From Rhizobium sp. Q54 (GTDB lineage: Bacteria; Pseudomonadota; Alphaproteobacteria; Micropepsales; Micropepsaceae): a stretch of 64,000 bases of DNA. Made by a program: the position numbers and the translations under genes. This document shows positions 18,750 to 26,888 of this stretch, piece after piece. Where the stretch lies: NCBI GenBank assembly GCA_945860165.1, contig CAMAPL010000001.1, positions 209,925 through 273,924 of the forward strand. Direction: 5' to 3'. The notes beneath the pieces are model-generated. The model had not been told where the DNA came from. It did no database searches and saw only the letters and a list, made by a program, of their open reading frames with translations. Position 1 is the first letter of the stretch, and each line of letters opens with the position of its first letter.

Positions 18750-19439
18750 TCAACATTCCGACAGGCGCAGGGTTAGACCAAGCCCGCGCCAGGCCCAATC
18801 CGGCTTCAGCGCCCGGGTGAGGAAACGGGTGAGGTTTTCCACCAGCTGGGCGCGGGAGCGCCCGGCGTGCTGGGCGCGGGAGCGCCCGGCGTGCTGGGCT
18901 TCGCGGCTGGTCTGGTGCAGCGCACCCACGATGGCCTGGCCGATGATCTCTGCCTGGTAGGAGCTGCAGACGCTGCCGTCGCGCGCGCCATCGCGGATCA
19001 TCACGGCCCATTCCTGGCCCCATTGCATCAGAAGGGACTGAACCTCGACGCCTTCCGCATCGATCACCGCCTCATCGGTCATGGCGGCGCGCAGCAAGCC
19101 GGGATGATGATCCGATTAATCATAGATCGCGTTGAGGGTAGCGGCGATGCGCTGTTCCAGCGTCTGGCCCGGGCGGCGATGTGCACCGACATGGGAATTC
19201 AGCTCCTGCCGCGCATCCTCGACGAAGGACATGAAACAGGCGCGTTTGTCAGGGTAATGCAGATAAAACGTGCCGTGGCCGAGCCCTGCTTCGCGCGCGA
19301 TGTCCTGCGGCCGTGTCGTATCATAGCCGCGCTCGACGAATAATTTTCGCGCGGCCTGCTTGATGTACGCAAGGCTTTCCGGCCTCCGGCGATTACTGGA
19401 AAGCGGGAAAAAATCGAGAACAATAGCGTTACCGGACAT
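18750..19439 (-). pseudogene. TetR-family regulator interrupted by an in-frame stop
   Basis: One continuous reading frame from ATG 19439 to TGA 18750 (about 228 residues if read through) is broken by TAA at 19118-19116. The upstream part has the TetR helix-turn-helix (ARKLFVERGYDTTRPQDIAREAGLG, then GTFYLHYPDKRACF). The downstream part is the ligand-binding half. Frame and length are kept on both sides of the stop, so one nonsense change explains it. The N-terminal fragment could still be made as a 107-residue DNA-binding stub. Neighbouring glpK is also broken. Confidence 0.8.
18845..18899. repeat. 24-bp tandem duplication in the TetR pseudogene
   Basis: Two perfect 24-bp copies (18845-18868, 18869-18892) plus seven bases of a third. 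The unit is in frame and encodes AQHAGRSR twice within the C-terminal half of the broken regulator. Confidence 0.9.
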
Positions 19440-19515
19440 GGGTTGACTTCACGCGCAGCACAGCCGGAAGTCCACGGCTCAAATTCTTTAAGTGTATACA
19501 GGGCGAGGGAAAACC

Positions 19516-20137
19516 CTATTGCACCTGCATAACGGCGCGCAGCCAGCCGCGATGCAGACGATCGCGTTCGGCCTTTTTCATCGACGGGCGAAAACGCCGG
19601 TCCAGCGCCCAGCGGGCGGCGATATCGCGCTGATTGCGGAAAAATCCCGCCCCCAATCCCGCCAGATAGGCCGCGCCCAGCGCGGTGGTTTCCGTCACCA
19701 CGGGCCGATCCACCGGCAAACCGGTCAGGTCGGCCAGCCGCTGGCAGAACCAGTCATTGGCCACCATGCCGCCGTCCACCTTCAATGTGCGCAGACGCGA
19801 AAGCCCCGCCGCCACCATGTCGCGGCGCATCGCATATGGCATTGTGCAGCGGCGCGCCGGTCTTGCGATCCCAGATCACCGAGGTTTCGCGCTGGTTGCT
19901 GATGCCGTTCGCCGCAACATCGCCGGCCTCCACGCCCTTCAGAACGGCGCGATCGCAGGCCAGAACCGCCTGCCAGATCTCACTCGGATCATGCTCCACC
20001 CAGCCATTGTCGGGATAAATCTGGCGCAGGCCCACGGCATGACTGCGGACAGGCCGTCCCTGGGCGTCGAACAGGATGGCGCGGGTCGAGGTGGTCCCCT
20101 GATCTAGCGCTAGAATAAAAAAATTTGTGCTGTTCAT
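19516..20137 (-). pseudogene. glpK: Glycerol kinase gene with a large internal deletion
   Basis: The N-terminal part (20137 to about 19850) reads as an FGGY kinase start: [17 protein letters not shown] and [17 protein letters not shown]. At about 19848 the match jumps, in another frame, to the glycerol kinase C-terminus: [32 protein letters not shown], ending at 19516. About 290 of some 500 residues, including most of the catalytic core, are missing, so no kinase can be made. The upstream GTG at 20152 is an alternative start. No glycerol transporter or dehydrogenase is nearby. Confidence 0.88.
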
Positions 20138-20322
20138 GGGGGAAAAGAGCACACCAGTTCGCCCCCCGGGTGCAAGACTTGATCAGCTTTCAACGGGCGC
20201 CCTGATAAAAAAACACGGAATGTGCTACGTTCGTACGTTGGCGCCACTCCTCCCCTTGCCGCACTTCGTGCGAATGAGTAGGCGGACATGTGTGTGCGGA
20301 AGGAACATGCTAGAGTGCCCCC

Positions 20323-21075
20323 ATGACCAAACTGCATTTCACCGCCGCAACAGATGCCACCCAGGCATTGGACGCCATGCGCGCCCGTCACGACGATGCG
20401 GGTCCCGAGGCCGCCGACATCGTCATCGCGCTGGGCGGTGACGGCTTCATGCTCCAGACCCTGCACACCTTCACCGACAAGGGAAAACCGATCTATGGCA
20501 TGAACCTGGGCTCGGTCGGTTTCCTGATGAACGAGTACCGCCAGGAAGACCTGCTGAAACGGCTGGCCGCCGCCGAAAAGGCCGAGATCCACCCCCTGAT
20601 AATGCAGGCGCACACCGCCAAAGGCATCACCGAGGCCCGCGCCTTCAACGAAGTCTCGTTGCTGCGCCAAACCCGCCAGGCGGCCAAGATCCGCATCATG
20701 GTGGACGGCAAGCCTCGAATTTCCGAACTGATCTGCGATGGCGTGCTGGTCTCCACGCCCGCCGGCTCCACCGCCTATAATCTTTCCGCGCACGGCCCCA
20801 TCCTGCCCATTGATGCGGCACTGCTGGCGCTGACGCCCATTTCGGTCTTTCGCCCCCGCCGCTGGCGCGGGGCGCTGCTGCCACACCGCGCCAAGGTGCA
20901 GTTCGAGATCCTGGAAAACGGCAAGCGGCCGGTCAGCGCCGTGGCCGACGATTTCGAGGTGCGCGACGTGATCGCCGTGGACGTGGCCGAGGACAGGTCC
21001 ACCGCTATGACCATGCTGTATGATGCCGGACATAACCTGGACGAACGCATCCTGTCGGAGCAGTTTTCCGACTGA
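20323..21075 (+). CDS. nadK: NAD kinase
   Basis: A 250-residue cytosolic enzyme that phosphorylates NAD to NADP. It has the GGDG motif at residues 38-41, the conserved NE pair at 109-110 (FNEVSLLRQ), and the glycine-rich [19 protein letters not shown] near residue 144. Length and motifs match short alphaproteobacterial NAD kinases. It is intact although the genes on both sides are decayed, as expected for an essential gene. No clear ribosome site directly precedes ATG 20323. Confidence 0.95.
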   Translation: MTKLHFTAATDATQALDAMRARHDDAGPEAADIVIALGGDGFMLQTLHTFTDKGKPIYGMNLGSVGFLMNEYRQEDLLKRLAAAEKAEIHPLIMQAHTAKGITEARAFNEVSLLRQTRQAAKIRIMVDGKPRISELICDGVLVSTPAGSTAYNLSAHGPILPIDAALLALTPISVFRPRRWRGALLPHRAKVQFEILENGKRPVSAVADDFEVRDVIAVDVAEDRSTAMTMLYDAGHNLDERILSEQFSD

Positions 21076-21107
21076 TTGGGGCGAAAGCCTGCGCCAAAAT
21101 GGTCTAT

Positions 21108-21122
21108 TTAACCAAGCCTTAA
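21108..21122. promoter_or_regulatory. CtrA-like box TTAA-N7-TTAA
   Basis: TTAACCAAGCCTTAA matches the alphaproteobacterial CtrA consensus and lies in the gap after nadK. The gene it once served may be the one disrupted by the IS remnant. No other signal is visible between 21076 and 21194. Confidence 0.35.
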
Positions 21123-21194
21123 CGCCCGTTTATTTAACTTGCATGAACAGCGCCCCATCCAGGGCTGTGCGGGTATTGGCCTCAGCCCTATCTT

Positions 21195-21598
21195 TCATGC
21201 ATTTGGAGATAGAGCCCTGCCTTTATTTGAGCCTTGTTGGCTCGGTGATGCAAAAAGGCGGGGCGCGGAGCCCCACGGCAGCTCAGGCGACCCGACCCAT
21301 TGCATCACGGGATCGCTGAGTTTGGCGTAAACGGCAGGCGGCACGTTGCCGATGGCGCTGTGCGGCCTGACGGTGTTGTAGTCATTTTTCCAATCGGCCA
21401 GTGCCTCCCGGTCATGATCGAGCGAACCGAACAAGGTCTCGTTCAACAGTTCGTCCCGCAGCCGCCCGTTGAAGCTCTCGATGAAGGCGTTTTGGGTGTG
21501 CTTTTGCCAGGTGCGATGTAGTACCCGCCGATCTGGGTATCCTGCGACCAGACCAGGATCACCATGCTGGTGAACTCGGTCCCATTATCGCTGATAGC
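21195..21598 (-). mobile_element. IS3-family transposase fragment (5'-truncated, frameshifted)
   Basis: The 3' end of an IS3 OrfB transposase. It begins abruptly inside the integrase core at ISDNGTEFTSMVIL (near 21597), which holds the second catalytic D. It then shifts frame near 21506 and continues with TQNAFIESFNGRLRDELLNE, which holds the catalytic E, and DYNTVRPHSAIGNVPP, ending at TGA 21195. The first catalytic D, OrfA and the upstream end are absent, so the element is dead. It abuts a broken lytic transglycosylase gene. Confidence 0.85.
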
Positions 21599-21913
21599 AG
21601 CGCCAAGATGGACTGTTTCTGCGCTGCATCAGCGCTATAGAAGCCATTAGCATCGCGGGTGATGGCGCTCGCCAGATTGCCGATGCCGTGCTGGGCGCCA
21701 TGCTCCTTCATCACTCCCAGCCAGGTTTGGTCGATGAACTGGAACAGGCCGGTGGCCGATGACGTCGAAGATTGGGCATTGGGCTTGAGGCTGGATTCGC
21801 GCATCGCGGTTGCCCAGCAGGTAATGGAAATCTGAACCCGTCGCGGCCGCCGCATGTTTCAGCGCGGCCAGCACGGATGAACGGTCTGCTGCCCCTGCGG
21901 CTTCTGCCTGCAT
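21599..21913 (-). pseudogene. Lytic transglycosylase-like gene, frameshifted and cut by the IS remnant
   Basis: From ATG 21913 the frame reads AALKHAAAATGSDFHYLLG, then needs a one-base shift (an apparent extra A near 21806) to continue as TAMRESSLKPNAQSSTSSATGLFQFIDQTW, the SLT transglycosylase core with its catalytic glutamate (RESS). It proceeds to SADAAQKQSILAL, where IS3 sequence begins. Related proteins cleave peptidoglycan, often for flagella or secretion assembly. A TTAA-N7-TTAC sequence at 21937-21951 resembles a CtrA half-site upstream. Confidence 0.78.
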
Positions 21914-21955
21914 GGGCCGACTGTCAGGCTTTATGGTTAACCGTTCCTTACCGCC

Positions 21956-22351
21956 CTACTTCAGCGCAAGCGCCAGCGGCGCTTCGGCAGGCTTGGGCCA
22001 GGGCTGCGGATCGCTATGCCCCCAGACCGGTCCCGGCCAGGCGGGATCACCCTTGCGGCGGCCGATCACATGGACGTGCAGCTGCGGCACCATGTTGCCC
22101 AGATTGCCCACATTCAGCTTCTCCACTCCCGGCAGGGTACGGATCGCATTTGACAGATTGACGATCTCCGACATGAGTTGCGCCTGGTCCTCGGACGACA
22201 GATCGCACATCTCGATGATGCCGGGACGGCGCGGAACCAGCAGGCCCCACTGATAGCGGGCGTCATTGTAAAGAAAGACGCGGCACAGCGGCCAGTCGGC
22301 CAACTGGTGGGTCAGCGAAGCGATAACGGTGTCCACCGCGAAGTGGGTCAT
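21956..22351 (-). CDS. HIT-family protein
   Basis: A 131-residue cytosolic histidine-triad fold protein. The C-terminal motif is QLHVHVIGR (90-98), in which the first triad histidine is Q, a variant seen in a proteobacterial HIT subfamily. The start at ATG 22351 is fixed by GAGGAG eight bases upstream; the longer frame to 22381 would overlap thiO. It lies 10 bases after the thiO stop, so the two are probably co-transcribed. Likely a nucleotide hydrolase or transferase; the substrate is unknown. Confidence 0.85.
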   Translation of the reverse strand: MTHFAVDTVIASLTHQLADWPLCRVFLYNDARYQWGLLVPRRPGIIEMCDLSSEDQAQLMSEIVNLSNAIRTLPGVEKLNVGNLGNMVPQLHVHVIGRRKGDPAWPGPVWGHSDPQPWPKPAEAPLALALK

Positions 22352-22361
22352 GCAAATCTCC

Positions 22362-23438
22362 TCATACAAATCTTGGGGCAAATCTTTGGGGATCGAAGGC
22401 CGGGATTATTTTGGTTTTCCCCAGCACCATGTCTGCCATCAATTGCGCGATGGCGGGCGCCAGCAGGATACCATTGCGGAACTGCCCGCTCGCAACAAAA
22501 ATATTTCCGCTTCTGACGGGACCCAACAGCGGCAAGCCGTCAGGGCTTTTGGGCCGCAGACCCGCCCAATGGTCCGCCAGCACCCACTGTTTCAAAGCCG
22601 GGATCAGGCTTTGCGCGCCTGCACGCAACTGGTCACGCACATCGGGCGAAAGGCTGGTGTCGAATCCCGCCTCCTGCATAGTGGCGCCGACCAGAAGAAG
22701 TTTTTGACCGCCCTCGTCGCGCGGCACCAGATAAACTCCATTCCCCCAGATCACGGGACCGGGCAATTGGGCGCCCGCGGGCGGCGCCAGCGCGATCATC
22801 TCGCCCTTAACCGGCGTGATGGGAATATCTCCCAGCAACCCGCTCCAGGCGCCGGCCGCGATTACAAAGGCATCAGCGTGATAGCGATGACGGGGGGTCA
22901 GCACACAGACCGCCGCCCCGCTTTTTTGTTCGATTCTCACCGCCGCCGTCTGCGGCACCAATGCCCCCCCCGCCTTTACGTAGGCGATGGTCATGGCTTC
23001 GCCTAGCCTGCGGTTGTCGACATGGGCTTCGTCCGCCGCCCACAGCCCCCCGGCAATGCCGTCTGCCAGCAGCGGAACCAGAGCCCGCGCCCCTGCGGCA
23101 TCCAGAACAGGCCCACGGGCACGCATCGCGTCCAGCGCAGCGGCGTCCGGGGCCAGCAGCAGCGCGCCGCTGCGGACAAAGCCGACCGGCACGCCGCTTG
23201 CCTGCTCGACCTCGGAGGCGAAGCCGGGCCACAGGGCGTTGGCGTGGAGGGCAAGGTCGCGTTCGGCGGCGTGGGCACCTTCCAACTCGGCGGTTACCGC
23301 CAGCATGCCGGCCGCCGCCCAAGTCGCGCCGTGCGCCGGCTGGGCCCGGTCGAGGATCGTCACGGTCGCTCCGGCCTGCAAAAGCCGCCAGCCGATGGAC
23401 AGTCCCGCCACCCCGGCACCGATGATGACGACTTTCAT
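22362..23438 (-). CDS. thiO: Glycine oxidase-like FAD enzyme
   Basis: 358 residues of the DAO/FAD-dependent oxidoreductase family. It starts with the dinucleotide-binding VVIIGAGVAGLS (G7, G9, G12), has the AAAGML motif near residue 41, and ends with DHWAGLRPKSPDGLPLLGP and GQFRNGILLAPA, all typical of ThiO. ThiO oxidises glycine to the imine used for the thiamine thiazole. No other thi gene is in the window, so the role rests on family resemblance. Its ATG overlaps the stop of the upstream broken membrane gene by four bases. Confidence 0.8.
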   Translation of the reverse strand: MKVVIIGAGVAGLSIGWRLLQAGATVTILDRAQPAHGATWAAAGMLAVTAELEGAHAAERDLALHANALWPGFASEVEQASGVPVGFVRSGALLLAPDAAALDAMRARGPVLDAAGARALVPLLADGIAGGLWAADEAHVDNRRLGEAMTIAYVKAGGALVPQTAAVRIEQKSGAAVCVLTPRHRYHADAFVIAAGAWSGLLGDIPITPVKGEMIALAPPAGAQLPGPVIWGNGVYLVPRDEGGQKLLLVGATMQEAGFDTSLSPDVRDQLRAGAQSLIPALKQWVLADHWAGLRPKSPDGLPLLGPVRSGNIFVASGQFRNGILLAPAIAQLMADMVLGKTKIIPAFDPQRFAPRFV

Positions 23439-23923
23439 GTCCAGCCTTTAGTAGCGCACTGTCCAGTCCAAATAAATACTATAATACCAATAGTATAGGC
23501 CAAGATACTAAAGCAATCTGGGAAAATGCAGGCGGCTAGAAATGCCGCTGCGGTCAGCCCGGTGACAATAGAAACATGCGCCTTGCCGAGGATAGTCAGG
23601 ACCGTCAGGGCGAACATCGGAAACATCGCCGCCAGCGCCCGGTCCGGCGACGCCATGGCAAAACCGAAGGGGGATCGCCAGCAGGCCCAGCGGCAGTATC
23701 GGGAGACCGAGCTTGCCGTCGCGGCGGGCGCGGGCCTCGCCTGCCCCGGCCGTGGTCGTACCCGCCAGCAGCAGCGCCGCGCCCACCCACGGCTTCCCCA
23801 AAGCGATGGCCGCCGTCGCCGCCAGCAGGCCGGAAATGGCACCGGCCCGCCAGCCCCAGCCGGGACCTCCGGCAAGCGGGGAGCCAGCCGGTCGAACAGC
23901 AGATCGGGGTTTGGGAGGGGCAT
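23435..23923 (-). pseudogene. Frameshifted membrane-protein gene upstream of thiO
   Basis: The coding signal changes frame twice. The first frame gives PLPNPDLLFDRLAPRLPEV. After a shift near 23865 the second gives RAGAISGLLAATAAIALG and WVGAALLLAG, then LPILPLGLLAIP. At the five-G run at about 23669-23673 it returns to the first frame with FGFAMASPDRALAAMFPMF, then several hydrophobic spans, ending TGA 23435. The product would be a membrane protein of about 160 residues. I do not recognise the family. The ATGA overlap with thiO suggests it once worked in that operon; a sequencing error in the G run is possible. Confidence 0.6.
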
Positions 23924-24003
23924 GGGCTTCTATAGCGTCCTGCGCGCACTATGTAACGGATTGGCCCCTCAGCCGTATTAGGGGGGGAGCGAAGGAGCGG
24001 ATG

Positions 24004-24495
24004 ATGGAAAAGTCACTTTTCGGCGCGGGATGCTTCTGGGGCGTGGAGGACTTCTTCCTGCAGGTACCGGGCGTCAGCAACGCGGTCAGCGGCTATGCCG
24101 GCGGCACCACCGACAATCCCACCTACCGGCTGATCTGCGCCGGCGACACCTATCACGCGGAAGTTGTGGAGGTGACGTTCGACCCGGCCCACCTGTCCTA
24201 TGGCGCGCTGGTGGACCTGTTCTTCCGCATGCACAATCCCACCACCCGCGACCGCCAGGGTCCGGACCACGGCACCCAGTACCGCTCGGTGATCTTCACC
24301 CATGGGCCGGAACAGGCACGCATTGCTGCCGAGCGCAAGGCCGCAGTGGATGCATTGGGAAAGTGGAAGACGCCAGTAGTCACCCAGATCGAGCCAGCAC
24401 CGACCTTCTGGAAGGCCGAGGAAAACCATCAGCGCTATTTCCAGAAACATGGCGGGCATTGCCATGTCAGCTATGCCGAGCTGGCGGCGGAATAG
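24004..24495 (+). CDS. msrA: Peptide-methionine (S)-S-oxide reductase
   Basis: A 163-residue enzyme that repairs oxidised methionine. The catalytic motif GCFWG has C10, followed by GVSNAVSGYAGG and GTQYRS, and a C-terminal HGGHCHVSY with a probable resolving cysteine (C153). Two ATGs are adjacent (24001 and 24004). AAGGAG at 23992-23997 is three bases from the first and six from the second, so 24004 is preferred. It faces the copper-assembly operon, with stops touching at 24495/24496. Confidence 0.95.
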   Translation: MEKSLFGAGCFWGVEDFFLQVPGVSNAVSGYAGGTTDNPTYRLICAGDTYHAEVVEVTFDPAHLSYGALVDLFFRMHNPTTRDRQGPDHGTQYRSVIFTHGPEQARIAAERKAAVDALGKWKTPVVTQIEPAPTFWKAEENHQRYFQKHGGHCHVSYAELAAE

Positions 24496-24918
24496 TTATT
24501 TTCCGCTGGCGCCGCGAACCGCAAAAGCCGCCGCCACCCTGGTGCCATCCGAAAGATTCAGCACCACCGGCACCTTGCCGCCGATCTTCATCAGCGCGGT
24601 GGGACGCTGGCACATCAGGTGATAGCCGCCGGGCGCGAAACTGACCTTACCACCCGCCGGCACATCCACCTGATCGACCATCTCCATCCGGGCCATGCCG
24701 CCGGTGTTGCTGGATTTGTGCATCATCACCGTGCTGCAGCCAGCGGACTGCGCGCCCAAGATGGCGACATCGCTGCGGGTAGTGTTGTGGCTTGTGAAAT
24801 AACCGGCCGCCGGAAGTTTGCCCGGCAGGGCGCGAAACCAGGCATCGGTGACGTTGAAGGGCGCAGCCGAAACCGGCGCCGTCAGGATCAGCAAGATTAC
24901 AAGACTAAGCCGCTTCAC
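24496..24918 (-). CDS. Periplasmic copper chaperone, PCuAC family
   Basis: 140 residues with a signal peptide ending near VSAA (residue 19). The copper-binding signature H-x10-M-x21-H-x-M is exact: H67, M78, H100, M102. Such chaperones carry Cu(I) to the CuA site of cytochrome oxidase, often with SCO. I use GTG 24918, preceded by AGGAGAAGG and overlapping the ctaG-like stop by 14 bases; ATG 24936 would add six arginine-rich residues. Its place after CtaG and near SCO supports the role. Confidence 0.9.
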   Translation of the reverse strand: MKRLSLVILLILTAPVSAAPFNVTDAWFRALPGKLPAAGYFTSHNTTRSDVAILGAQSAGCSTVMMHKSSNTGGMARMEMVDQVDVPAGGKVSFAPGGYHLMCQRPTALMKIGGKVPVVLNLSDGTRVAAAFAVRGASGK

Positions 24919-25807
24919 GTTCCGCCTTCTCCTCATTTAGCCGCATCGTCACCAGCACCACGATCATGGCGGCAAAGCTGGTGAGCGTGCCCGGCAGCCA
25001 GATAATCAGCCCGCCATAATGCTGATCGTTCAGGGCCGTCATGTCCATGACCCGTCCGCAGATTGTATAGACCGGATAGATGTCGCGCTCTGTCAGGGAC
25101 AGGATGGCGCCCAGCACCATCTGCGGCAGCTCGATCATCAGGATCAGCAAGGCCCGCATCAGGTGCGACAGGCGGGCCGGCGGCTTGGCGCGCGAATCCA
25201 GGATCAGCGCCCAGAACATCACGCCATTGATCGCCATGGTCCAGTTCATGAACTCGTAGATATTGGCGTCCAGCATCACCCGGGTATGGATTTGCGGGAT
25301 CAGCCAGAAATAGAGCAGCGCCACGAACAGAAACGGCGCCATAACCGGATTCTGCAGGAAGGATAGCGCCACCTGCACGGGCCGCGCCTTGAGCAGCGGT
25401 TTGAGGAAATCTGGCATACCGGCCAACAGCACCCGCCCACTCATTCCCAATGCGATGAAGAAGGCGCCGAAATGATGAAGCACAAAATGCGCCGCCCGGT
25501 GCACGAAGAACATGTGCTGGGCGTAATAGTCGATGCGGGTCTGCAGCACGACCCAGAAACTGACTATGCCCAGGACAAAGCAGAGACTGCGCCACAGCGG
25601 CGGATGCTGGTCCTTCGGCAGCACGCAAAGCCCGCGCGCGAACCAGCCCAAGGTCAGGCCGGTGGCCAGATAGATCGGCCAGGAAAATTCCCATGGGAGC
25701 AAGAATGGCAGGTCGGCAGGATAAAAACGGCAGAGCCACCAGATCAATGCACCCAGAACCAGCAGCGCGGCGTACCAGAACCATTCGCTTATCAGGCCTT
25801 TAGTCAT
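24905..25807 (-). CDS. Cytochrome c oxidase assembly protein, CtaG (caa3) type
   Basis: A 300-residue polytopic inner-membrane protein with about seven hydrophobic spans. HMFFVHRAAHFVLHHFGAFF and a later LNDQHYGGLIIWLPG are typical histidine-rich blocks of the caa3-type CtaG family, involved in copper insertion into haem-copper oxidases. It is distinct from the Cox11-type CtaG. The start ATG 25807 overlaps the upstream PaiB-like stop by eight bases, and its stop overlaps the PCuAC start. Confidence 0.88.
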   Translation of the reverse strand: MTKGLISEWFWYAALLVLGALIWWLCRFYPADLPFLLPWEFSWPIYLATGLTLGWFARGLCVLPKDQHPPLWRSLCFVLGIVSFWVVLQTRIDYYAQHMFFVHRAAHFVLHHFGAFFIALGMSGRVLLAGMPDFLKPLLKARPVQVALSFLQNPVMAPFLFVALLYFWLIPQIHTRVMLDANIYEFMNWTMAINGVMFWALILDSRAKPPARLSHLMRALLILMIELPQMVLGAILSLTERDIYPVYTICGRVMDMTALNDQHYGGLIIWLPGTLTSFAAMIVVLVTMRLNEEKAEREAA

Positions 25808-26195
25808 CGGCTTGGGCCATCAGGCGCGACAATTCTTCATGACCGCCCTGCTGAAAACCGCCCTGCACCGCTGCCCGGCCTGCCGCCTCACGGTTCTGGC
25901 TGAGCTTCCATTTGCCGTCGAGGCTGGTGATGGACAATTCGAATCCCACAATCGCGCGCAGCAAACCGTCAACATAGCTGGAAGGTGCATCACTCACCTT
26001 CCACGGCTCGTCTCTTGGCGCTCCATGCATGTCGCTGAGCGCGGTGACATGGGCGCGCAACACGCCGCCCTCCAGCAGCATGGGAAGGTGGTTGGCCTGC
26101 AAACCCTGCGTTACCAGCGTGGCAAAGCCGATCTGCCGCACCGCCTGGTGCAGCACATCGGCGCGGTCTTCACGAAAATGATCCGGCACATACAT
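25800..26195 (-). CDS. PaiB-like FMN-binding regulator with an in-frame internal deletion
   Basis: A 131-residue ORF whose ends match the PaiB family: MYVPDHFRED and FATLVTQGLQANHLPMLLEGG at the start, then EPWKVSDAPSSYVDGLLRAIVGFELSI and GKWKLSQNR at the end. The family is usually about 200 residues. The middle (roughly 75 residues, including most of the FMN-binding split barrel with the conserved YVSP-W region) is missing between VLRAHV and ALSDMHG. The frame is kept, so a shortened protein may be made, but FMN binding is doubtful. It may be kept only as the leader of the ctaG operon. Confidence 0.75.
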   Translation of the reverse strand: MYVPDHFREDRADVLHQAVRQIGFATLVTQGLQANHLPMLLEGGVLRAHVTALSDMHGAPRDEPWKVSDAPSSYVDGLLRAIVGFELSITSLDGKWKLSQNREAAGRAAVQGGFQQGGHEELSRLMAQADD

Positions 26196-26249
26196 GGACG
26201 CGATCTTATGCGCCTAGGCCCGCCGCGCCCAGCGTGATAAGGACGCGCC

Positions 26250-26804
26250 ATGCGCATCTCTGCCCTGATTTTCGCTCTTATAGCCTGCGTCAGCTGCTCT
26301 AAACCCAGCTGGCACATGACCGATATTTCCGGCGGCATGCCGAAGTTGAAATTCCACATGACCTCGGGCGGAAAACTGGTCACGGCGGAGGATTTTCGCG
26401 GCAAGGTGGTGGCGCTCTATTTCGGCTTCACGCATTGTCCCGATGTCTGCCCCGCCACCCTGGCCAACCTGACCGACATGCTGGCCAAGGTGAACCATCC
26501 CGACCTGCGCATCCTGTTCGTTACGGTGGACCCGGACCGCGATACCGATGTGGTGATGAGCGACTATGCCGCCGCATTCTCGCCGCAAATGGTGGGCCTG
26601 CGCGGCGGGCGCAACGAACTGGCCAATCTGGCCCGCACCTGGCGCATCGCCTATTCGGTCGAGAAAGGTCCGCCTTACGAGGTGAACCATTCCAATGCAG
26701 TGTATTTCTTCGATCGTGAAGGCATGACACGGCTGGTCACCACAGACACCAGCAACACCTCGGCCGTGGCCGGGGATGTGACAAGGTTATTGCGGCGGCA
26801 ATAA
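26250..26804 (+). CDS. SCO1/SenC-family copper metallochaperone, probable lipoprotein
   Basis: 184 residues with a thioredoxin-like fold. The copper site is CPDVC (C63, C67) with distal H147 (YEVNHSNAV). The N-terminus FALIACVSC contains a candidate lipobox (LIAC, C13), suggesting membrane anchoring. It delivers copper to, or reduces, the CuA centre of cytochrome c oxidase. AAGGA lies seven bases before ATG 26250. It is divergent from the PaiB-CtaG-PCuAC genes. The stop codon lies within a 26-bp perfect inverted repeat. Confidence 0.92.
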   Translation: MRISALIFALIACVSCSKPSWHMTDISGGMPKLKFHMTSGGKLVTAEDFRGKVVALYFGFTHCPDVCPATLANLTDMLAKVNHPDLRILFVTVDPDRDTDVVMSDYAAAFSPQMVGLRGGRNELANLARTWRIAYSVEKGPPYEVNHSNAVYFFDREGMTRLVTTDTSNTSAVAGDVTRLLRRQ

Positions 26805-26823
26805 CCTTGTCACATCCCCGGCC
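26768..26823. repeat. 26-bp perfect inverted repeat with 4-base loop across a stop codon
   Basis: 26768-26793 is the exact reverse complement of 26798-26823, with loop GGCG. The left arm is the last codons of the SCO gene and the right arm holds its stop at 26802-26804. It lies between convergent SCO and lpd and could serve as a bidirectional terminator, although no T-run follows. Confidence 0.9.
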
Positions 26824-26888
26824 GATAGAAGCGAAAGCTTCGCGAGGGGAACAGGGTCCAGGTGGAGCCCGCCCACGGACAGGTGGGG

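Noticed and set aside
21076..24000. A genomic island or prophage around the IS3 fragment.
   Set aside because: Only a partial transposase is present, and essential or metabolic genes (nadK, thiO, msrA) lie beside it; no phage genes are visible.
26824..26888. A third copy of the structured intergenic repeat downstream of lpd.
   Set aside because: The sequence contains short hairpins but does not align with the copies at 32597 and 47771.
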